Shown: positions 23,681 through 33,536 of the stretch, in pieces | Position numbering within the stretch: the stretch's first letter is position 1 | Layout of the letters: each line of letters opens with the position of its first letter | Assembly: GCA_903904005.1 (NCBI GenBank) | Contig: CAIVAR010000116.1 | Location: forward strand, 1 to 64,000 | DNA length: 64,000 bases | DNA from: an uncultured Anaeromyxobacter sp. | Lineage (GTDB): Bacteria; Myxococcota; Myxococcia; Myxococcales; Anaeromyxobacteraceae | Direction of reading: 5' to 3' | Made by a program: the position numbers and the translations under genes | Notes under the pieces: model-generated | What the model saw: the letters and a program-made list of their open reading frames with translations, nothing else | What the model was told of the DNA's origin: nothing | Databases searched by the model: none

Positions 23681-24610
23681 TCACCGGGGCGCGAGGAGGA
23701 ACTCGAGGAGGGCCTTCTGGGCGTGGAGCCGGTTCTCTGCCTCGTCGAAAACGGCCGACTGGGGCCCCTCCAGCACCTCCTCCTCGATCTCCTCCCCCCG
23801 GTGGGCCGGGAGGCAGTGGAGGACGATGGCGGCCGGGTCGGCGAGGGCCATGCCCTTGCGGTCGACGATGTAGTCCTTGAAGGCGCGCCGCCGCTCCTCG
23901 ACCTCGGCCTCCTGTCCCATGCTGGCCCAGACGTCGGTATTCACCACGTGCGCGCCGCGCATCGCATCGGCCGGCGTGGCGGCGATGCGCACCTTGCCGC
24001 CGGCCCGGCGGACCAGTTCCGGGTCGGGTCCGTAGCCGGGCGGGCAGGCCAGCCGCAGCTCGAACCCGAGGAGGATCGCGGCCTCGAGCCAGCTGTTCGC
24101 CATGTTGTTTCCGTCCCCCACCCACGCGATCGCGAGGTCTCCCCGCGCCACCCGGTCCTGCCCCATCCGCTCCGCGACGGTCATCAGATCCGCGAGGACC
24201 TGGCAGGGGTGGGAGGCGTCGGTGAGGGCGTTCACCACCGGAACCGTCGCCCAGCGGGCCATGTCATCGAGCTTGGCGTGGGCGAAGGTCCGGACCACGA
24301 GCGCATCGAGGTAGCGGGAGAGGACGCGGGCGGTGTCGCGAATGGGCTCGCCCCGGCCGAGCTGCATGTCGCGGGGCGAGAGCATCATCTCGGCCGCCCC
24401 GAGCTGGGCGCAGGCCACCGCGAAGGAGACGCGGGTGCGGGTGGAGGCCTTCTCGAAGACCAGCCCCACCGCGTACCCCGAAAGCGGGCGGGGGCCCCGC
24501 TTGCCGAGGAGCTTCCACTCCGCCGCGCGCTCGAGGAGGTCGAGCAGCTCGGCCCGGGAGAGGTCGGTGAGGCGGAGGAAGTCGCGCTTGGCCGGCCCGG
24601 CCGGGATCAT
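23681..24610 (-). CDS. argF: Ornithine carbamoyltransferase
   Basis: Transfers the carbamoyl group from carbamoyl phosphate to ornithine to give citrulline in arginine synthesis. The product is 309 residues. The carbamoyl-phosphate motif FEKASTRTRVSF, VVRTFAH, HPCQVLADL, the ornithine-loop region (VNTDVWASMGQE) and HCLPAHRGEEI are all intact. ATG at 24610 overlaps the argD stop (ATGA), so the two are co-translated. The downstream chaperone operon has a separate promoter. Confidence 0.96.
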   Translation of the reverse strand: MIPAGPAKRDFLRLTDLSRAELLDLLERAAEWKLLGKRGPRPLSGYAVGLVFEKASTRTRVSFAVACAQLGAAEMMLSPRDMQLGRGEPIRDTARVLSRYLDALVVRTFAHAKLDDMARWATVPVVNALTDASHPCQVLADLMTVAERMGQDRVARGDLAIAWVGDGNNMANSWLEAAILLGFELRLACPPGYGPDPELVRRAGGKVRIAATPADAMRGAHVVNTDVWASMGQEAEVEERRRAFKDYIVDRKGMALADPAAIVLHCLPAHRGEEIEEEVLEGPQSAVFDEAENRLHAQKALLEFLLAPR

Positions 24611-25815
24611 GGCGCCGCCGGGGCCGCGGCGATGGCCGCGGCGAGCAGCGAGACGCCCTCGTCGGCCTCGGCCTCGGTGAGCACGAGCGCCGGCGCGAGC
24701 CGGACCACGTCGTCGCCGATGGCGTTCACGAGCAGTCCGCGTTCCCTCGCCGCCACGACGACGTCGCCGGCCTTCACCCCGCGGACCATGACCCCGAGGA
24801 GCATCCCGCGGCCGCGCACGCCGGCCACCCGGCCACCGGGGATCGCCTCGAGCCCGCGGCGGAGCCGCTCGGCGACCTTGCCAGCCGCCGGGAGCACGGC
24901 CCGGATCTCGCGCAGCGTGGCGAGCGCCACCGCCGAGGCCAGCGCCGTGCCGCCGAAGGTGCTGGCGTGGCTCCCCGGCGTGAGGTGGCTCCCCACCTCC
25001 TCGGTGGCGAGCATCGCGCCCATGGGGAAGCCGTTGGCGAGCGCCTTGGCGGAGCTCATCACGTCGGGCGTCACGCCCTCCCACTCGTGGGCCCAGAGCT
25101 TCCCGGTACGCCCCATGCCCGTCTGGACCTCGTCGAGGCAGAAGAGGGCCCCTGCGGCGTGGGCGAGCTTCCGGGCGGCGACCAGGTATCCCGGCGGCGA
25201 CGGCAGCACGCCCGCCTCGGCCTGGATGGGCTCGACGACGAAGGCGGCGGTGCGGGGACCGAGGGCCTGCTCGAGCGCGGGGAGGTCGCCGAACGGGACG
25301 TGTCGGACCGCCGGGACGAGCGGCTCGAAGCCGTGGTGGTACTTCTCCTGGCCGGTCACCGTCAGGGCGAAGAGGGTCCGCCCGTGGAAGGAGTTCACGC
25401 AGGCGACGATCTCGTTGCGCTCGGGATGGCCCGCGTCGGCGTGGAACTTGCGGACGAGCTTGAGCATCGCCTCGTTCGCCTCGGCGCCCGAGTTGCAGAA
25501 GAACACCCGGCGGGCGAACGATCCCTGGACGAGCGCCTCGGCGAGCTCCACGGCGCGGGGCGTGTAGAAGAGGTTGGAGACGTGCCAGAGCTCGCGCCCC
25601 TGCTGCTCGAGCGCGCGCACCACGGCCGGGTGGCAGTGCCCGAGCGCGTTCACGGCGATGCCGCAGATGAGGTCGAGGTAGGCCTTGCCGTCGGCGTCCC
25701 AGACGCGGCTCCCCTGCCCCTTCACCAGCGCGACCGGCGCCTGCCGGTAGTTGGGGGTGAAGACCGCCTGCGCGCGGGCGGCGATCGATTCGTTTCCGTT
25801 CATCCGGGAATCCAT
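24607..25815 (-). CDS. argD: Acetylornithine aminotransferase
   Basis: PLP enzyme of arginine synthesis converting N-acetylglutamate semialdehyde to N-acetylornithine; it often also serves lysine synthesis. The product is 402 residues. Class III aminotransferase landmarks are NSGAEANEAMLKLVRK, NSFHGRT, FCLDEVQTGMGRTGK and the PLP lysine in SSAKALANGFPMGAML. It starts at 25815 (MDSRMNGNES); a second ATG four codons later is also possible, and neither has a strong ribosome site. It is followed by argF with a 4-bp overlap and preceded by xerC at 31 bp. Confidence 0.93.
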   Translation of the reverse strand: MDSRMNGNESIAARAQAVFTPNYRQAPVALVKGQGSRVWDADGKAYLDLICGIAVNALGHCHPAVVRALEQQGRELWHVSNLFYTPRAVELAEALVQGSFARRVFFCNSGAEANEAMLKLVRKFHADAGHPERNEIVACVNSFHGRTLFALTVTGQEKYHHGFEPLVPAVRHVPFGDLPALEQALGPRTAAFVVEPIQAEAGVLPSPPGYLVAARKLAHAAGALFCLDEVQTGMGRTGKLWAHEWEGVTPDVMSSAKALANGFPMGAMLATEEVGSHLTPGSHASTFGGTALASAVALATLREIRAVLPAAGKVAERLRRGLEAIPGGRVAGVRGRGMLLGVMVRGVKAGDVVVAARERGLLVNAIGDDVVRLAPALVLTEAEADEGVSLLAAAIAAAPAAP

Positions 25816-25846
25816 AGCACAAGTCTCGGGAGGCGCCGCGCGGGGG

Positions 25847-26773
25847 CTAGGGCCCGGAGCGGGCGCGCGGATGGGCCCGGTCGTAGACGTCGGCGAGCCG
25901 CTTCCAGTCGAGGTGGGTGTAGCGCTGCGTCGTCGACAGGGATGCGTGCCCGAGCAGCTCCTGGATGCCGCGCAGGTCGGCCCCGTTGCCGAGCAGGTGG
26001 GTGGCGAAACAGTGGCGCAGGACGTGCGGGTGGACGTGGCGCGGCAGCCCGGCCGCCGTCACCCAGCGATCGAGCCGGCGGGCCACCGAGCGGGGGCTGA
26101 GCCGCCCGCCCCGGTAGTTCACGAAAAGTGCACCATGGGCCCCGGCCCCGTCGACCCCGGCGAGGAGCGCCGCCCTCCCCTCGGCGATCCAGCGGCGGAC
26201 GGCGTCGCGGGCCGGTCCACCCACCGGGACCACCCGCTCCTTCCCTCCCTTGCCGAGAACCCGGACCATCCCCTCCTGGAGGTCGAGGTCGTCGAGGTCG
26301 AGCCCGGTGAGCTCGGAGACGCGCAGCCCCGACGAGTAGAGCAACTCCAGGAAGGCGCGGTCGCGCAGGCCGAGCGGCGAGGCATCGCCCGGCGCCTCCA
26401 CCAGCGCCGCCACGTCGGCCTCGGGCAGGACCTCGGGCAGGCGCGTCGGCCGACGGGGGGCCTGGACCGCCCGGGCCGGGTTCGAGGTGGCGAGCCGCTC
26501 CTTCACGAGGAAACGGTAGAAGGTGCGAACCGTGGAGAGCTTGCGGGCGAGCGAGGTGGGGCCGCTCGTGGCGGCCTCCCGTCCCAGCCAGCCCCGCACC
26601 GCCCCAGGCGACGACGGCACGATCGCCACCCCGGAGGCGCCGAGGAACGCGGCGTAGGCGGCCAGGTCGGACAGGTAGGCGCGGCTGGTCTGCGGGGACG
26701 CACGCCGCTCGCCCTCCAGCCAGCGCGCGAAGCGCTGGACCTCGTCGGGGAGATCGGCGACGTCCTGGGCCAC
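25847..26773 (-). CDS. xerC: Tyrosine recombinase XerC
   Basis: Site-specific recombinase that resolves chromosome dimers at dif with a XerD partner. The product is 308 residues. A SAM-like N-terminal core-binding domain (RFARWLEGERRASPQTSRAY) precedes the catalytic domain with all active residues in view: R in SSGLRVSEL, K in GKGGKER, HVLRHCFATHLL, H in LLGHASLSTTQ and the nucleophile Y in RYTHLD. The GTG start at 26773 has GGGAGGG immediately upstream. XerC is preferred to an integrase call because of length, sequence and housekeeping neighbours. Confidence 0.9.
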   Translation of the reverse strand: MAQDVADLPDEVQRFARWLEGERRASPQTSRAYLSDLAAYAAFLGASGVAIVPSSPGAVRGWLGREAATSGPTSLARKLSTVRTFYRFLVKERLATSNPARAVQAPRRPTRLPEVLPEADVAALVEAPGDASPLGLRDRAFLELLYSSGLRVSELTGLDLDDLDLQEGMVRVLGKGGKERVVPVGGPARDAVRRWIAEGRAALLAGVDGAGAHGALFVNYRGGRLSPRSVARRLDRWVTAAGLPRHVHPHVLRHCFATHLLGNGADLRGIQELLGHASLSTTQRYTHLDWKRLADVYDRAHPRARSGP

Positions 26774-26836
26774 CCCTCCCTGCTACCACGCGCCCGGGAG
26801 GGCGGCCATTCCGCGTCGGCCGCGTCGGCCGCGTCG

Positions 26837-28249
26837 TCAGGGCACGGCGGCGACCAAGACGCCCGGCCGCCCCGGGGCGGCGCCGATCCAGGCGGCGCGC
26901 TTCCCGTCGGGCGGCAGCAGGATCGCGCTCCCGGGCAGCACCCCGCCGTCGAGCGGGACGAGCCTTCCCCCGGTCCAGGCGGCGACGTCGACCCCGGCGG
27001 CATCCTTCCGGGCGACGGTGACGAGCACCCGGTCCCCGGGACCGGGAGGGAGCGCGAAGGAGGTCACGCCGTCGGCCAGCCGCTCGGGGGGCGCCGACGG
27101 CCCGGACCCGGCGGCGGGTGCACGGAAGAGGGCGCAACCGTCACCCGACGGGGCGCACCCGGCCCGCCAGTAGACGAAGCGGCCATCGGGGGAGAAGGCG
27201 AAGCCCGCGGCGTCGCGCGCGAGCAGCGCCGGCGCTCCGGAGGCGGAGGCGGCGGCGACCTCCAGGTTGGCCGCGTATCCACCCTCGGTCACATGGCGAA
27301 CGAAGGCGACCTGCCCGCCTCCGGGCGCGAGCTCGAACGAGGTGACCCGGTCGCCGAACGCGACGGGCGCCTTCCCGGGCTCCGCCGAGGCGAGCCGCCC
27401 GGCGTGGACGCGCGCGTCGAAGCCCTCGAGCCAGGCCAGGCGCGAAGCGCCGGGGGCCCAGAGGAACGGTCCCACGCCACGGGCCACGGCGAGCGGCTCC
27501 GGCGAACCCCTTGCTCCCCGGCCGACCGGGATGGCGACGAGGGCCCCCTCGGTCCCCGGCACCACGCCGGCCACCGCCGCGAGCCAGGCGCCGTCGGGGG
27601 AGAAGGCGAAGGAGCCGACGTCGCGCGCGACCGCGTCGGGATCGACCGAGGCATCTCGCCAGAGCAGGAGGACCGGGGAGCCGCCCGTTCCCCGGGCCCG
27701 GGCGGCGATCGCCCGCCCTGGAGCGGGCGCGAGCGCGATCTCGAAGGTTCCGGCCCCGCCGGGAAGGCGCACGGGCTCACCCCCTGCCGGCGCGACGAAG
27801 GCCTCGCCCGACGCGGCGAAGGCCACCGCGCCTCCCGGGCCGGCCGCGAATGCGGTGGTTCCCGGGGCGATCAGGCGAGGCTCCGTACCCGGCCGCCAGA
27901 CGATCAGGTCGCCCGCACCCGTCGCGGCATCGCGCCGCGCCAGCAGGAGAAGCGACCCGTCCCGCCCCCAGGCGAAGGAGCCGGGCGCCGGGGCCACCCC
28001 GTCGGCGACGCGCACCGGTTCCCCGCCCCCGGCCGGGGCGACGAGGAGGCTGCACCCGGGCCCGGCCTTCCCGGATGCACCCACGGTGCACCCGGTGAGC
28101 CAGGCCAGCCGGGCGCCGTCCGGCGACGCCGAGAGGAGCGTCGCCGGCCCGTCGAAGATCCGCTTGCCGGTCGAGACCGGAGGTGCGGCGCGGGGGGTAC
28201 AGGCGGCGAGGAGGAGGGCCGTGGTGGCGAGGAACGTCCGGGTTCTCAT
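26837..28249 (-). CDS. WD40/TolB-like beta-propeller lipoprotein
   Basis: A 470-residue predicted lipoprotein (LLLAAC, C17). The rest is a chain of propeller-like repeats bearing a recurrent AFSPDG or ASPDG signature with a following hydrophobic strand ([41 protein letters not shown]), as in the TolB/WD40-like PD40 family. Extra Cys pairs occur in two blades. It overlaps the trmFO stop by 4 bp (ATGA), so it is co-translated with a tRNA-modifying enzyme without an obvious functional reason. The binding partner is unknown. Confidence 0.8.
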   Translation of the reverse strand: MRTRTFLATTALLLAACTPRAAPPVSTGKRIFDGPATLLSASPDGARLAWLTGCTVGASGKAGPGCSLLVAPAGGGEPVRVADGVAPAPGSFAWGRDGSLLLLARRDAATGAGDLIVWRPGTEPRLIAPGTTAFAAGPGGAVAFAASGEAFVAPAGGEPVRLPGGAGTFEIALAPAPGRAIAARARGTGGSPVLLLWRDASVDPDAVARDVGSFAFSPDGAWLAAVAGVVPGTEGALVAIPVGRGARGSPEPLAVARGVGPFLWAPGASRLAWLEGFDARVHAGRLASAEPGKAPVAFGDRVTSFELAPGGGQVAFVRHVTEGGYAANLEVAAASASGAPALLARDAAGFAFSPDGRFVYWRAGCAPSGDGCALFRAPAAGSGPSAPPERLADGVTSFALPPGPGDRVLVTVARKDAAGVDVAAWTGGRLVPLDGGVLPGSAILLPPDGKRAAWIGAAPGRPGVLVAAVP

Positions 28250-29580
28250 GCGATCCACTCCGTGAGGTCGCGGCGGGCGCGCTCGGCGTAGGCCTCCTTG
28301 CGCGCCCCCTTTCCGCGATGCCGCCCCGAGAGCGGCGGGAACAGGGCGAAGACGACGTTGGATGGCTGGAACGGGTGCCCCTCGGGGTGGGCGACGCCGG
28401 TGACGTGCCGGTGCAGCGCGCCGAGCGCGGTGGTCTCCGGCGGCGGGCGGAACGATCGGCCGGCCAGCCGGTCGAGGACCGCCCGCGCGGCGAGGAGTCC
28501 GGAGCCGGTCGACTCGACGTACCCCTCCACGCCCGTGATCTGGCCGGCCAGGAAGAGGTCGGGGCGGACCCGCAGCGACTGGTCGGGGGCGAGGACCCGG
28601 GGCGCGTCGACGAAGGTGTTGCGGTGCACCTGCCCGAGCCGCTGGAACTCGGCGCCGACGAGCCCGGGGATGAACGCGCGGAAGATGCGCTGCTGCTCCG
28701 GCCAGGTGAGCCGGGTCTGGAAGCCCACCAGGTTCCAGGCGGTCCCGGCGACGTCCTCCCGGCGGAGCTGGACGACGGCGTACGGCCAGCGCCCGGTGCG
28801 CGGGTCGTCGAGCCCCACCGGCTTCATTGGACCGTGGCGCAGCACGTCCTCCCCGCGCTCGGCCATGACCTCGATGGGCAGGCACCCCTCGAAGTAGCGC
28901 GTCTCCTCGAACCCGTGGGGCTGCACCTTCTCGCCGGCGAGCAGCGCCGCGACGAAGGCCCGGTAGGTGGCCTGGTCCATGGGGAGGTTCAGGTAGTCGT
29001 CCCCCTCCCCCTTGCCCCACCGCGATGCCGCGAAGGCAACCGTCCGGTCCACGCTCTCGTCGGACACCACCGGGGCAATGGCGTCGTAGAAGGCGAGCCC
29101 GGGGCCAACGAGCGCCGCGAGGGACGCGGCCAGCGGGTCGGAGGTGAGCGGACCCGTCGCCAGGATGGTGGGGCCGGGTGGTGGCGGGAGCGCCTCGACC
29201 TCGACCCGCTCCACCCGTACGAGCGGGTGGCCGGAGAGCCGCTCGGTGACCCGCGCGCTGAAGGCGGCGCGGTCGACCGCCAGGGCGCCGCCGGCGGCCA
29301 CGCGGGTCTCGTCGGCACAGGCGAGGACCAGGCTCCCGGCGCGGCGGAGCTCCTCGTGGAGGAGGCCGACCGCGTTCAGCGGGTCGTCGGAGCGCATCGA
29401 GTTGGAGCAGACCAGCTCGGCGAACCCGTCCAGCCGCTGGACGGGGGAGCGGCGCCCGGGCTTCATCTCGAGCAGGTCCACGGCGACGCCGGCGCGCGCC
29501 AGCGTCCATGCCGCCTCGCTCCCGGCCAGCCCGGCGCCGACCACGGTCACCCGCTCCGACCTGTCGCCCCGAGCCTCCAT
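28246..29580 (-). CDS. trmFO: Folate-dependent tRNA (uracil-54-C5) methyltransferase TrmFO
   Basis: Flavoprotein that makes ribothymidine at tRNA position 54 using methylene-THF as carbon source. The product is 444 residues. The FAD-binding [11 protein letters not shown] lies at residues 15-25, followed by [55 protein letters not shown] and [12 protein letters not shown], all TrmFO landmarks. ATG at 29580 matches the family. It heads a leftward pair with the propeller lipoprotein and is divergent from the DksA-like gene across 139 bp. Confidence 0.95.
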   Translation of the reverse strand: MEARGDRSERVTVVGAGLAGSEAAWTLARAGVAVDLLEMKPGRRSPVQRLDGFAELVCSNSMRSDDPLNAVGLLHEELRRAGSLVLACADETRVAAGGALAVDRAAFSARVTERLSGHPLVRVERVEVEALPPPPGPTILATGPLTSDPLAASLAALVGPGLAFYDAIAPVVSDESVDRTVAFAASRWGKGEGDDYLNLPMDQATYRAFVAALLAGEKVQPHGFEETRYFEGCLPIEVMAERGEDVLRHGPMKPVGLDDPRTGRWPYAVVQLRREDVAGTAWNLVGFQTRLTWPEQQRIFRAFIPGLVGAEFQRLGQVHRNTFVDAPRVLAPDQSLRVRPDLFLAGQITGVEGYVESTGSGLLAARAVLDRLAGRSFRPPPETTALGALHRHVTGVAHPEGHPFQPSNVVFALFPPLSGRHRGKGARKEAYAERARRDLTEWIA

Positions 29581-29719
29581 CGCGGGCGGGTACTTATCAC
29601 GCCCCCGGCGGCCGCGCCCCGCCCGGCCGGGACGCCCCCGGGGACGGCTTGCGCCCCGCGCCCCCCGGGCGCACGCTGCGGGGAGGGCGGGGGATCACCT
29701 GGGGAGCACGGAGGAGCCG

Positions 29720-30070
29720 ATGCGCCGGAAAGAGTTCGACGAGGCCCGGAAGCGCCTGATGGCGCGCCGGCAGGAGCTCGTGACCGTCATCCAGGGAGGG
29801 GACGCCGGGATCGCCGAGATCCGCGCCGAGCGGGAGATCGAGTTCGGCGACGAGGCCCAGAGCGAGGAGGAGCAGGAGCGGATCGCCCGCATCGGCGAGG
29901 CCGAGTCGGCCGAGCTGGCCCGGGTGGACACGGCGCTGGCCCGGCTCGACGCCGGCAGCTACGGGACCTGCGCCGCCTGCGGGGACCCGATCGAGCCGCG
30001 CCGCCTCGAGGCGAGCCCCTACGCCGTCCAGTGCGCCGCCTGCGCCGGGGCCACCCCGAAGAGGCCGTAG
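29720..30070 (+). CDS. DksA/TraR-family zinc-finger protein
   Basis: A 116-residue protein with a helical hairpin (residues 1-75, EEEQERIARIGEAESAELARVDTAL) and a C-terminal four-cysteine zinc finger (CAACGDPIEP..CAAC). Family members insert a coiled coil into the RNA polymerase secondary channel and act with ppGpp. The coiled-coil tip reads FGDEAQSEEE and lacks the DxxDxA-type acidic pair of classical DksA, so equal activity is not assured. ATG at 29720 is set by GGAGGAG 4 bases upstream. It stands alone between trmFO (divergent) and topA (convergent). Confidence 0.85.
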   Translation: MRRKEFDEARKRLMARRQELVTVIQGGDAGIAEIRAEREIEFGDEAQSEEEQERIARIGEAESAELARVDTALARLDAGSYGTCAACGDPIEPRRLEASPYAVQCAACAGATPKRP

Positions 30071-30091
30071 CGCGGCCCGGGTCGCCGACGG

Positions 30092-32575
30092 CTACGCCGG
30101 CGCCACCGGAGCGCTCTCGGCGCCCGCTCGCCGGTACCCGCATTCCTTGTTCGGGCAGGCCACCACCGCGCCGTCCCGCTTCGAGTACTTCTCGACGAGC
30201 CAGGGGTTCTCGCAGAGCGGGCACTTCTCCAGGCGCGGCTTGTCCCAGGAGACGAAGTCGCACTTCGGGTAGGCCGTGCAGCCGTAGAAGGTCTTGCCCC
30301 GCTTGGAGCGGCGCTCGGACAGGTCGCTCGCACACTTCGGACAGGGCACGCCGAGCGGGACCGACTTCGTCCCCTTGCACTCCGGGTAACGGGTGCAGGC
30401 GAAGAACTTCCCGAAGCGCCCGCGCTTCATCACCATGGGCGCCGCGCACTCGGGGCACTTCTCGTCGGTGGGGACGTCCTCCTCCTTCACGGGGACGACC
30501 GTGTCCCCCTCCCGGCGGAAGTTCATGGTGTTGCGGCACTCGGGGTAGCCCGGGCAGGCCAGGAACTCGCCGTTGCGCCCCCACTTGATCACGAGGAGCT
30601 TGCCGCACTTGTCGCAGGGGACGTCGGTGGGCTTCTGCTCGGTCTTCACGTCGCGCATCATCTCGCCGGCCTTGGCGAGGTCGACCTTGAACCGGTCGTA
30701 GAACTCGGTGAGGACCGCCTGCCAGCCGGTGGTGCCCTCCTCGACCTCGTCGAGCTTCTCCTCCATGCCGGCGGTGAAGGCCACGTCGAGCTCGCTCGGG
30801 AAAGCCTTCACGAGCTCGTCGGTGACCACCAGCCCGAGGTGCGAGGGCTTGAAGGTCCGCTCGATCTTCTCGACGTAGCCCTTGTCCTGGATGGTGGAGA
30901 GGATGCTCGCGTAGGTGGACGGGCGGCCGATGCCCTTCTCCTCGAGCTCCTTGATGAGCGACGACTCGTTGAAGCGGGGCGGCGGCTGGGTGAAGTGCTG
31001 CTCGGGGAGGAGCTTCACGAGCCGCAGCTCCATGCCCGCCTCGAGGGGCGGCAGGGACCGATCCTCGGCCTTCTCGCGGCCGGGCTCCTCGCCCTCCTTC
31101 TCGGCCTCGGCGCCGGCCTCGTCCTCGGGGCGCTGCGCCCCGTAGACCGACAGGTAGCCGGGGAACTTGAGGATGGACCCGGTGGCGCGGAAGGTGGCCC
31201 GCCCCGCCTGGACGTCGACGGTGGTCTGGTCGTAGACCGCCGGGACCATCTGGCAGGCCACGAAGCGGTTCCAGATGAGCTCGTAGAGGCGGGTCATGTC
31301 CCGCTCGCCCTGCGCGTCGAGGTGGGGTGCCACCTTCTCCGGAGGGAAGGAGGTCGAGACCGGCCGCACCGCCTCGTGCGCCTCCTGGGCCTGCTTCTGC
31401 TTGGTCTTGAAGAAGTTGGGCGTCTCGGGGAGGTGATCGGTTCCGTAGGTCTGCCCGATGTAGGCGCGGACCGACTCGACCGCCTCCGGCGCCAGCCGCA
31501 CCGAGTCGGTGCGCATGTAGGTGATGAGGCCGGTGGTGCCGTCCTCGCCGAGGTCGACGCCCTCGTAGAGCCGCTGGGCCAGCGTCATGGTCTTCTTGGC
31601 GCTGAAGCCGAGCCGGTTGGCCGCCTCCTGCTGGAGCTTGGCGGTGGTGAAGGGCGGGGGCGGGTTGCGCCGCCGCTCCTTGCGATCGACCGAGGCCACG
31701 GTGAAGCGGGCCTTCTCGACCTCGGCGGCGAGCCCGCGCGCCGTCTCGCCCTCGGTGAGCTCGGCCCTCTGGCCGTCCACCTTGAACAGCCGGGCGCGGA
31801 ACTCGGGGGGGAGCGCGGCGGCCAGGTCGGCGTCGAGCGTCCAGTACTCCACCTTGACGAAGGCCTCGATCTCCCGCTCCCGGTCCACCACCAGCCGGAC
31901 GGCGACCGACTGCACGCGCCCGGCCGAGAGGCCGCGGCGCACCTTCTTCCAGAGAATGGGGCTGATCTGGTAGCCGACGAGCCGGTCGAGGATCCGGCGG
32001 GCCTGCTGGCTGTCGTACTTCTTGCGGTCGAGCTGGCCGGGCTTCTGGATGGCGGCCAGGATGGCGCCCTTGGTGATCTCGTTGAAGAGCACCCGCTGCA
32101 CCTTGTCGTCGCCGCCGGGGGCCCCGAGCTCCATGGAGAGGTGCCAGGCGATGGCCTCCCCCTCGCGGTCGGGGTCGGTGGCGATCAGGATCCGGTCGGC
32201 CTTGCGCGCCGCCTTCTTGATGTCGGCCACCACCTTGGTCTTGTCGCGGATGACGACGTACTGCGGCTCGAAGCCGTGTTCGACGTCGACGCCGAGCTTG
32301 GACTTGGGCAGGTCCATGATGTGCCCGACCGAGGCGAGCACGTCGTAGGAGCGCCCCAGGTACTTCTTGATGGTCTTCGCCTTGGCCGGCGACTCCACCA
32401 CCACGAGCGTGCCGCCGCGAACCGCGCCCCGGACCGGCTTCGCGACCTTCACGGCTTTCTCGGCCTTCTCGACTTTCTCGGCCGTGGCCGGCTTCGCGGC
32501 CTTCTCGACCTTCGCCGACTTCGTGCTCGCAGGCGTCTTCTTCGCGCCGGTCTTCCTGGCTGCCGTGGCCATCAT
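30092..32575 (-). CDS. topA: DNA topoisomerase I
   Basis: Type IA topoisomerase that relaxes negative supercoils. The product is 827 residues. A Lys/Ala-rich N-terminal extension of about 52 residues is followed by the TOPRIM domain (VVVESPAKAKTI, ATDPDREGE at 132-140). The catalytic tyrosine is Y353 in LITYMRTDS. The C-terminus has four CxxC zinc-ribbon repeats (CDKCGK, CPECAA, CPKCAS, CPLCEN). The basic extension is common in myxobacterial nucleic-acid enzymes. The ATG overlaps the dprA stop by 4 bp, so the two are coupled. Confidence 0.96.
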   Translation of the reverse strand: MMATAARKTGAKKTPASTKSAKVEKAAKPATAEKVEKAEKAVKVAKPVRGAVRGGTLVVVESPAKAKTIKKYLGRSYDVLASVGHIMDLPKSKLGVDVEHGFEPQYVVIRDKTKVVADIKKAARKADRILIATDPDREGEAIAWHLSMELGAPGGDDKVQRVLFNEITKGAILAAIQKPGQLDRKKYDSQQARRILDRLVGYQISPILWKKVRRGLSAGRVQSVAVRLVVDREREIEAFVKVEYWTLDADLAAALPPEFRARLFKVDGQRAELTEGETARGLAAEVEKARFTVASVDRKERRRNPPPPFTTAKLQQEAANRLGFSAKKTMTLAQRLYEGVDLGEDGTTGLITYMRTDSVRLAPEAVESVRAYIGQTYGTDHLPETPNFFKTKQKQAQEAHEAVRPVSTSFPPEKVAPHLDAQGERDMTRLYELIWNRFVACQMVPAVYDQTTVDVQAGRATFRATGSILKFPGYLSVYGAQRPEDEAGAEAEKEGEEPGREKAEDRSLPPLEAGMELRLVKLLPEQHFTQPPPRFNESSLIKELEEKGIGRPSTYASILSTIQDKGYVEKIERTFKPSHLGLVVTDELVKAFPSELDVAFTAGMEEKLDEVEEGTTGWQAVLTEFYDRFKVDLAKAGEMMRDVKTEQKPTDVPCDKCGKLLVIKWGRNGEFLACPGYPECRNTMNFRREGDTVVPVKEEDVPTDEKCPECAAPMVMKRGRFGKFFACTRYPECKGTKSVPLGVPCPKCASDLSERRSKRGKTFYGCTAYPKCDFVSWDKPRLEKCPLCENPWLVEKYSKRDGAVVACPNKECGYRRAGAESAPVAPA

Positions 32576-33462
32576 TCTCCTCTGGACCCGAATTCACGCC
32601 GGGCGAACCCGCGCCCCGGCCTCCGCTCCACGAGCCCGAGCAGCTCGAGCTCCATCAATCCCGCCAGCACCGCCGCCGGGCCGACCCCGGCGCGGCGCGC
32701 CACCTCGTCGGCTCCCCGCGGCTCCCGGTCGAGCGCCCCGAGGAGCGTCGCCGCCTCGCCGCCGAGATTCCGGGGGTCGATCGCCTCGATGGCGATCCCG
32801 TCCCCCTCGTCGTCGAGCCCGAGTCCGCTCGCGAGCTCCTCCACGGTCCGGAACACCGAGGCCCCGCCCGCCACGAGCGCCCGGAGCCCCTCGCCCTCGT
32901 CCCCGGCGACCCCGCCGGCAACCCAGACCGCCTGTCCCAGCCGCGCCGCCTGCCCGGCCGTGAGGAGCGCGCCGCTGCCGGCGCCCGCCCTCACCACCAC
33001 CGTCGCCTCTCCCAGGGCCGCAACGATCCGGTTGCGCTTCGGGAAGCTCCAGGTCGCCGCGCGCCGGCCGTCGTCCATCTCGGACACGAGGCCGCCGCCC
33101 GACTCGACGATCCGGGCGAACAGCTCCCGGTTCTCAGCCGGGTAGAGGTGATCGAGCCCCCCGCCCAGCACCACCACGGTTCGACCACCGGCCTCGAGGC
33201 AGCCGGCGTGGGCTGCCGCGTCGACCCCGACCGCTCCTCCGGAGACCACCCAGGCACCCGCCCGGGCCACTGCGGCTCCGACCCGCTGGGCCTCGTCGAG
33301 CCCCGCCGGACCTGCCGTCCGGGACCCCACCACGGCCACCACCCGGTCACCCGGACGCGGCAACTCCCCGCGTACCCGGAGGAATTCCGGGGGATCGGAC
33401 AGGAGGCCGAGGGCCTTTGGCCATCCCTCTTCGCCTCGACCGATGGTGCGAGCACCCCTCAT
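32572..33462 (-). CDS. dprA: DNA-processing protein DprA
   Basis: Binds incoming single-stranded DNA and loads RecA during natural transformation. The product is 296 residues. The Rossmann-like core shows [43 protein letters not shown] and FPKRNRIVAALGEATVV. A winged-helix domain follows (residues 230-285). The N-terminal SAM domain found in some DprAs is absent. ATG at 33462 lies about 10 bp after a strong -10, so the mRNA leader would be only a few bases. topA follows with a 4-bp overlap. No other competence gene is in the window. Confidence 0.92.
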   Translation of the reverse strand: MRGARTIGRGEEGWPKALGLLSDPPEFLRVRGELPRPGDRVVAVVGSRTAGPAGLDEAQRVGAAVARAGAWVVSGGAVGVDAAAHAGCLEAGGRTVVVLGGGLDHLYPAENRELFARIVESGGGLVSEMDDGRRAATWSFPKRNRIVAALGEATVVVRAGAGSGALLTAGQAARLGQAVWVAGGVAGDEGEGLRALVAGGASVFRTVEELASGLGLDDEGDGIAIEAIDPRNLGGEAATLLGALDREPRGADEVARRAGVGPAAVLAGLMELELLGLVERRPGRGFARREFGSRGE

Positions 33463-33472
33463 TCGGCGGGGT

Positions 33473-33501
33473 CATATACGCACCGCGGCGGGGCAGGTCA
33501 A
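33473..33501 (-). promoter_or_regulatory. dprA-topA promoter
   Basis: TTGACC (33501-33496), a 17-bp spacer and TATATG (33478-33473) on the minus strand form one of the best sigma-70-like promoters in the window. The predicted transcription start is around 33466, only about 3-5 bases before the ATG at 33462, so dprA would be nearly leaderless. Confidence 0.65.
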
Positions 33502-33536
33502 GCGACGCCCTGCCCGGGCCGTCCCGGCCGATGGGC

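Noticed and set aside
25847-26773. Tyrosine recombinase as a phage or island integrase
   Set aside because: XerC-like length and motifs, with argD/argF neighbours and no attachment repeats or phage genes.
26811-26836. Tandem GCGTCGGCC repeats upstream of xerC
   Set aside because: Less than three copies of a 9-mer in a GC-rich gap; no sign of function.
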